From NCBI GenBank assembly GCA_963662175.1, contig OY759225.1, positions 6,459,107-6,523,106 of the forward strand: a stretch of 64,000 bases of DNA, given 5' to 3'. Below the pieces are notes generated by a model. That model was given only the letters and a program-made list of their open reading frames with translations, had not been told where the DNA came from and ran no database searches. Position numbers and translations under genes: made by a program. Below, one piece after another: positions 60,415 through 64,000 of the stretch. Position 1 is the first letter of the stretch; each line of letters begins with the position of its first letter. The DNA comes from Aradus depressus (Eukaryota; Arthropoda; Insecta; Hemiptera; Aradidae).

Positions 60415-63400
60415 AGATGCGGAGCACACGGGTTTCCACGTTGTCCAGCACAACATGCATAGGCGTAAGAGAGTGGCGGATGAGTTGCGAGCACTGGTGT
60501 ACGCTGAGTCCGTTCAACTCCTGGCTCTACAGGAGCCCCATTGTATAAGAAATCGCGTGGCAGGCTTCGGTATTGGCCACAGAATAATAACTGGCGCACG
60601 GAACAACGAACGGCCTATGGCCGCAATCGTTGTGACCGGCCCCCAAGTGGATGTGATGGCGCTCCCCCATCTGTCCACCAGCCATATTGCTGTGGCCTGC
60701 ATCAGGCACGCCAACGTCGATTGTTATGTGATCAGCGGATATTTCCCTCCGTCTGAGAGCATAGACCTACAATTGGGCCACTTGGACCACGTGTTGGATG
60801 AGCTGGCGGGACGCCAAGTCATAGTTATGGCGGACGCCAACGCCTGGTCTGTCTCCTGGGGATCGGTTCGCACCGACCGCCGGGGCGACAGACTAATGGA
60901 GTTGATCGCCCGCCATCACCTGTGCATAGTCAACGACCAACATTCTCCGCCCACTTTTCGTAGTGCCAATGGAGAATCGCATATCGATGTCACGTTGGTT
61001 TCTGGAGAACTATACAGGGCTGTCGGTGGCTGGGGAGTCCGAGGGGTTACGTCTAGTGACCACGAAGTCCTAGACGTGAGGCTCTTTGACGCGCAGCTAT
61101 CGGCAGTCAGGTCTAGGGATCCTCGCTTTGCAACTCGCAAAGCGATACCGGAAGCCTTCGTGGCCGCCGCTGCTGCCTACTCCTGTGACGAAGAATGGGA
61201 AGGTCTCAGGGGTTCCGACCCGGTCGACCAGATTGAGGAGGGTGCCGACAGACTCAGTAGTATTCTGCTGAGGGCTGCCGACGAGACCATCCCCAGGAAG
61301 GTCGACCGATTGAGGAAAGTCCCCTGGTGGAGCGAAGACCTCACCCTCGCCAAAAGGGCCGTTTATCGTGCCAGGAGGCGGTACCAGCGGTGCCGAGATC
61401 AGCTCCATCGGGTTATTCGCAGGGAAGAGTACCGGCAGCTCAGCGAGGCCTACGGTCGGAGCATCGAAGCCGCCAAGATAACAAGCTGGAGAAGGTTCGT
61501 AGAGGACGAGTCCAGCAAAAACCCGTGGGGGATTCCCTATCGGATCGCCACTGGGAGGTTCAAGACGGTCGCCCCGGTGGCCTCAATCAGGAATGGCATC
61601 CAGCATGCCTTGTCCCTGGAGGAGGCCAGCGGGATGTACCTACGCCAAGCCTTCCCGGAGGATGACCCGGCAGGGGATACACCCATCCAACATAACATCA
61701 GGTGTGCTGCCCGTGACTTGCCGGACACGGAGGATGCCCCCGATTGGGATGAGCTGGATCTGACCCTGGTGATTGGGAGGCAGAAGCGTGGCGGCGCCCC
61801 TGGGAGCGATCTCATGGACGCGGCCATGATCAAGAAAGCCTACCCGGTCATTAAGACAGATCTACTCTACCTGTACAATGCCTGCCTGGGACGGGGCCAC
61901 TTCCCGAGTGCTTGGAAGCGTGCCTTGGTGTGCACGTTTGTCAAGCCTGGGGATAGGGACCTTTCCTTGGCAAGCAGCTACAGACCGATCAGTCTTCTGT
62001 CTCTGTTCGGTAAGATACTGGAAGGACTCGTCCTTGACAGGATCCGCACCCAAGTATACGCCTTCGTATCCCCTAGACAGTATGGTTGCTTGAGGGGTAG
62101 GTCAACCGAGGACGCGTTGATAACGCTGAGGTCGGATGTTGAAGGGAACAGAAGCAAATATGCCCTCTGTATCTTCTTCGACATCGCGGCGGCGTTTGAC
62201 TGCGCCTGGTGGCCTGCCATCCTCACACAACTGCGTGCTATGGGACCGCCAAGGAATATATTTGGGCTGATATCCAGTTTCCTCGACGGCCGTTCTGCGA
62301 CTGTAAGTCAGCTGTATGCCAGCACATCAGTGAACATCACTAGAGAATGCCCCCAGGGCTCGGTCTTAGGACCAACACTCTGGAACATACTCCTTGATGG
62401 ACTGCTCCGTGAACTCGAGAATCATGAATATAAGGCCATAGCCTATGTTGACGATCTCGTAATCACGGTGCACGCTGATAACCGGGCAGCTCTGACCCGC
62501 ACAGCCCAAACCGCCATCGACTTCGTCGACAGCTGGTGCTGCGCCAATAAGCTGGCCCTCTCACCAAGCAAGACTATGGCCCTGCTAATGAGAGGGAAAA
62601 CCAATGCCCGCCACCCCTTCTCCTTGGGGATCCGAGGGATGCGCGTTGAATTCCCGGAGACGGTCACATACCTAGGTGTGAGGCTGGGTCCGGGCTTCAG
62701 GGCGACTCCCCACGCTGTTGCCATCAAAGAAAGGACAAATGCTACTTTCAACGCTCTGAGCTGCCTAGCTCGCGCAACATGGGGCCTCAAGTACTCAGCG
62801 TGTAGAACAATCTACACGGGGGTGTTCGAGGCTGTGGCTCGATACGCTGCTGCAGGATGGTGGTTTCGTCCCACCAAGCAGCAGAGAACGAGACTACTGC
62901 AGGCCCAAAGAGCTGCCCTCCTGAGAGTCACAAAGGCCTATCGTACTGTCTCCACTGCAGCGCTACAGGTACTGGCAGGAGCTCCGCCCATAGACTTGGT
63001 CTTGGACGGGGCGGTCGCCTCGTACTACTGTAGACGCAATCTGCCCCTGAGAACAGATATAGATGAGCCCTTGCGCCTCGTCCTGGAGGGCGAGCTACGT
63101 GGACAGAACAGACCAGAGCGTTGCAAGGTCATAGTCCAAGACTGGATAATGGACAGGTGGCAACAACGATGGTCGCACTCCTCCGACGGGCGAACGACAT
63201 TCACGTATCTACCTGACGTCCGGGTCCGCCTGCGCTCCACTTGGGTACAACCCGATCACTGGACTTCTCAGGTACTTTCAGGTCACGGTGACTTCAACTC
63301 CAAACTCTTCTTCTTCAAGAGGAAGGATAGCCCGAACTGTTCGTGTGGCGGCATAGAGACTGCAGAACATGTGGTCCTCGATTGTCCCCTGTACGACAGG

Positions 63401-63532
63401 TCTAGGGTGGAGTTGATCCGCGCGACAGGATCGTACCTGGGATTGACCCTGCCGGAGTTGATAACGGAGTCGAACTATCCGGCGTTCGGCCGGTTTATCG
63501 CCTCCTGGCGGGAACAGAAAAAGGCCCTTTGA
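60404..63532 (+). CDS. R1-clade ORF2: APE endonuclease and reverse transcriptase, 1042 aa
   Basis: The ATG at 60404 (MASRDAEHTG) overlaps the ORF1 stop as ATGGCGAGTAG, which suggests coupled reinitiation; the open frame extends further upstream but overlaps ORF1. The endonuclease has FHVVQHNMHR, LLALQEPH (~residue 43), MADANAWSVSWGS and SSDHEVLDVRL. The reverse transcriptase has SYRPISLLSLFGKILEGLVL, QYGCLRGRSTEDAL, FFDIAAAFDCAWW, CPQGSVLGPTLWN and the active-site box AIAYVDDLVITV (YVDD near residue 681). The C-terminus has the CCHC motif CSCGGIETAEHVVLDC (~979-994). All catalytic boxes are present and there is no stop, so the enzyme looks functional for target-primed reverse transcription. 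Confidence 0.95.
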   Translation: MASRDAEHTGFHVVQHNMHRRKRVADELRALVYAESVQLLALQEPHCIRNRVAGFGIGHRIITGARNNERPMAAIVVTGPQVDVMALPHLSTSHIAVACIRHANVDCYVISGYFPPSESIDLQLGHLDHVLDELAGRQVIVMADANAWSVSWGSVRTDRRGDRLMELIARHHLCIVNDQHSPPTFRSANGESHIDVTLVSGELYRAVGGWGVRGVTSSDHEVLDVRLFDAQLSAVRSRDPRFATRKAIPEAFVAAAAAYSCDEEWEGLRGSDPVDQIEEGADRLSSILLRAADETIPRKVDRLRKVPWWSEDLTLAKRAVYRARRRYQRCRDQLHRVIRREEYRQLSEAYGRSIEAAKITSWRRFVEDESSKNPWGIPYRIATGRFKTVAPVASIRNGIQHALSLEEASGMYLRQAFPEDDPAGDTPIQHNIRCAARDLPDTEDAPDWDELDLTLVIGRQKRGGAPGSDLMDAAMIKKAYPVIKTDLLYLYNACLGRGHFPSAWKRALVCTFVKPGDRDLSLASSYRPISLLSLFGKILEGLVLDRIRTQVYAFVSPRQYGCLRGRSTEDALITLRSDVEGNRSKYALCIFFDIAAAFDCAWWPAILTQLRAMGPPRNIFGLISSFLDGRSATVSQLYASTSVNITRECPQGSVLGPTLWNILLDGLLRELENHEYKAIAYVDDLVITVHADNRAALTRTAQTAIDFVDSWCCANKLALSPSKTMALLMRGKTNARHPFSLGIRGMRVEFPETVTYLGVRLGPGFRATPHAVAIKERTNATFNALSCLARATWGLKYSACRTIYTGVFEAVARYAAAGWWFRPTKQQRTRLLQAQRAALLRVTKAYRTVSTAALQVLAGAPPIDLVLDGAVASYYCRRNLPLRTDIDEPLRLVLEGELRGQNRPERCKVIVQDWIMDRWQQRWSHSSDGRTTFTYLPDVRVRLRSTWVQPDHWTSQVLSGHGDFNSKLFFFKRKDSPNCSCGGIETAEHVVLDCPLYDRSRVELIRATGSYLGLTLPELITESNYPAFGRFIASWREQKKAL

Positions 63533-63809
63533 CCCGGCGCCGGGGGCGATTGACGGGCCGGGCCCGAGTCCTACCCCCGGCGACCGCGATGTAGAAGCAG
63601 CCCCACTCCACCGATCTCGAGCTCTCTCGGCGCCACCAGGCAGCCGCATCTTAAGGGGGCCCGGGAGCGCCAGTCTGTCCCGTAAGGGACCAAAGGCTGT
63701 CGCCCCCGGACACCCACAGCAACAGTAAATAAAACTATACTATATATATATATATGTACTTCCTCCTTCCCCGACGATAAGCGGGCCGGGTGATTTACCG
63801 GAGCACCCG
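63533..63809 (+). other. 3' UTR of R1-clade element
   Basis: GC-rich start (cccggcgccgggggcg) with several short inverted repeats, then a (TA)n stretch at about 63737-63755 and a GC-rich end 'gcgggccgggtgatttaccg' before the A tail. It probably carries the reverse transcriptase recognition structure (inference from the family). Confidence 0.6.
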
Positions 63810-63846
<37 letters not shown>

Positions 63847-63849
<3 letters not shown>

Positions 63850-64000
63850 GGGAATGCTGGGCATCATAGCTAGTATGTGCCTTGCGACGGCGGACCCAAC
63901 AGCTAGTACGTAGTTAGGAACGCTGATCACCACATCTAGTATGTGCCTCGCAACAGCGGACCCCACAGCTAGTACGAAGTTAGGAACGCTGGGCATCACA
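63847..64000 (+). repeat. Composite element continuation (66-bp array), runs off the window
   Basis: Begins with the second copy of the target-site duplication and continues in the 66-bp satellite ('cacatctagtatgtgcctcg', 'ccacagctagtacgaagtta'). Confidence 0.85.

Larger units (their letters stand above)
58563..63846 (+). mobile_element. Full-length R1-clade non-LTR retrotransposon
   Basis: The 13-bp duplication 'gtagggaatgctg' lies at 58550-58562 and 63847-63859. The element has a ~220-bp 5' UTR, ORF1 and ORF2 overlapping by 11 nt, a 278-nt GC-rich 3' UTR and a 37-A tail (63810-63846). Both ORFs are intact and the tail is unbroken, so the insertion is recent and possibly competent. Its high GC content contrasts with the AT-rich host sequence. 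It landed inside the 66-bp satellite. Confidence 0.95.

Overview
This is a eukaryotic nuclear window, almost certainly from an arthropod and probably an insect. It is AT-rich, intron-rich and crowded with R1-, Jockey- and RTE-clade non-LTR retrotransposons, Penelope-like elements (PLEs), tRNA-derived SINEs, TIR elements and satellites. Hemiptera is plausible, but the sequence alone does not prove it. There are no operons, CRISPR arrays or bacterial features.

Three host loci can be reconstructed. (1) 1120-4995 (+): a two-exon gene for a small secreted acidic protein (3152-4995) and, upstream, the last exon of a tandem paralogue (1120-1287). (2) 9145-24856 (+): a complete 14-exon FTSJ3/SPB1 gene for the nucleolar pre-rRNA 2'-O-methyltransferase. 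All splice phases close to 857 residues, with the K-D-K-E tetrad and the Spb1 C-terminal domain. (3) 41279-49362 (-): a TP53I13-family (DUF3105-like) gene with a signal peptide, a coding 27-bp proline-rich minisatellite and a TATA/Inr promoter at the usual spacing.

The rest is mobile or repetitive DNA. Introns of the two large genes hold SINEs, 5'-truncated non-LTR tails (two RTE-like tails with clear target-site duplications), TIR elements and PLE remnants. Between the genes lie a Jockey-clade element (26468-30643; ORF2 broken) and a gag-only LTR element (30914-37012) inserted into a SINE with a GGAG duplication. A truncated LINE (37338-38260) and a 47-bp minisatellite (39870-40560) follow. 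The right end (53226-64000) is a satellite landscape: a composite element with 66-bp and 143-bp arrays, a 441-bp satellite carrying SINE core sequence, and a second composite element split by a full-length R1-clade retrotransposon (58563-63846) with intact ORFs, a 37-A tail and a 13-bp target-site duplication.

The most interesting recurrent signal is a hammerhead-ribozyme-like motif (CUGANGA, a bulged U, a short stem, GAAA, then a tiny self-complementary stem III followed by UH). It occurs at about eight places, one of them just downstream of a PLE GIY-YIG domain and others inside long perfect hairpins.
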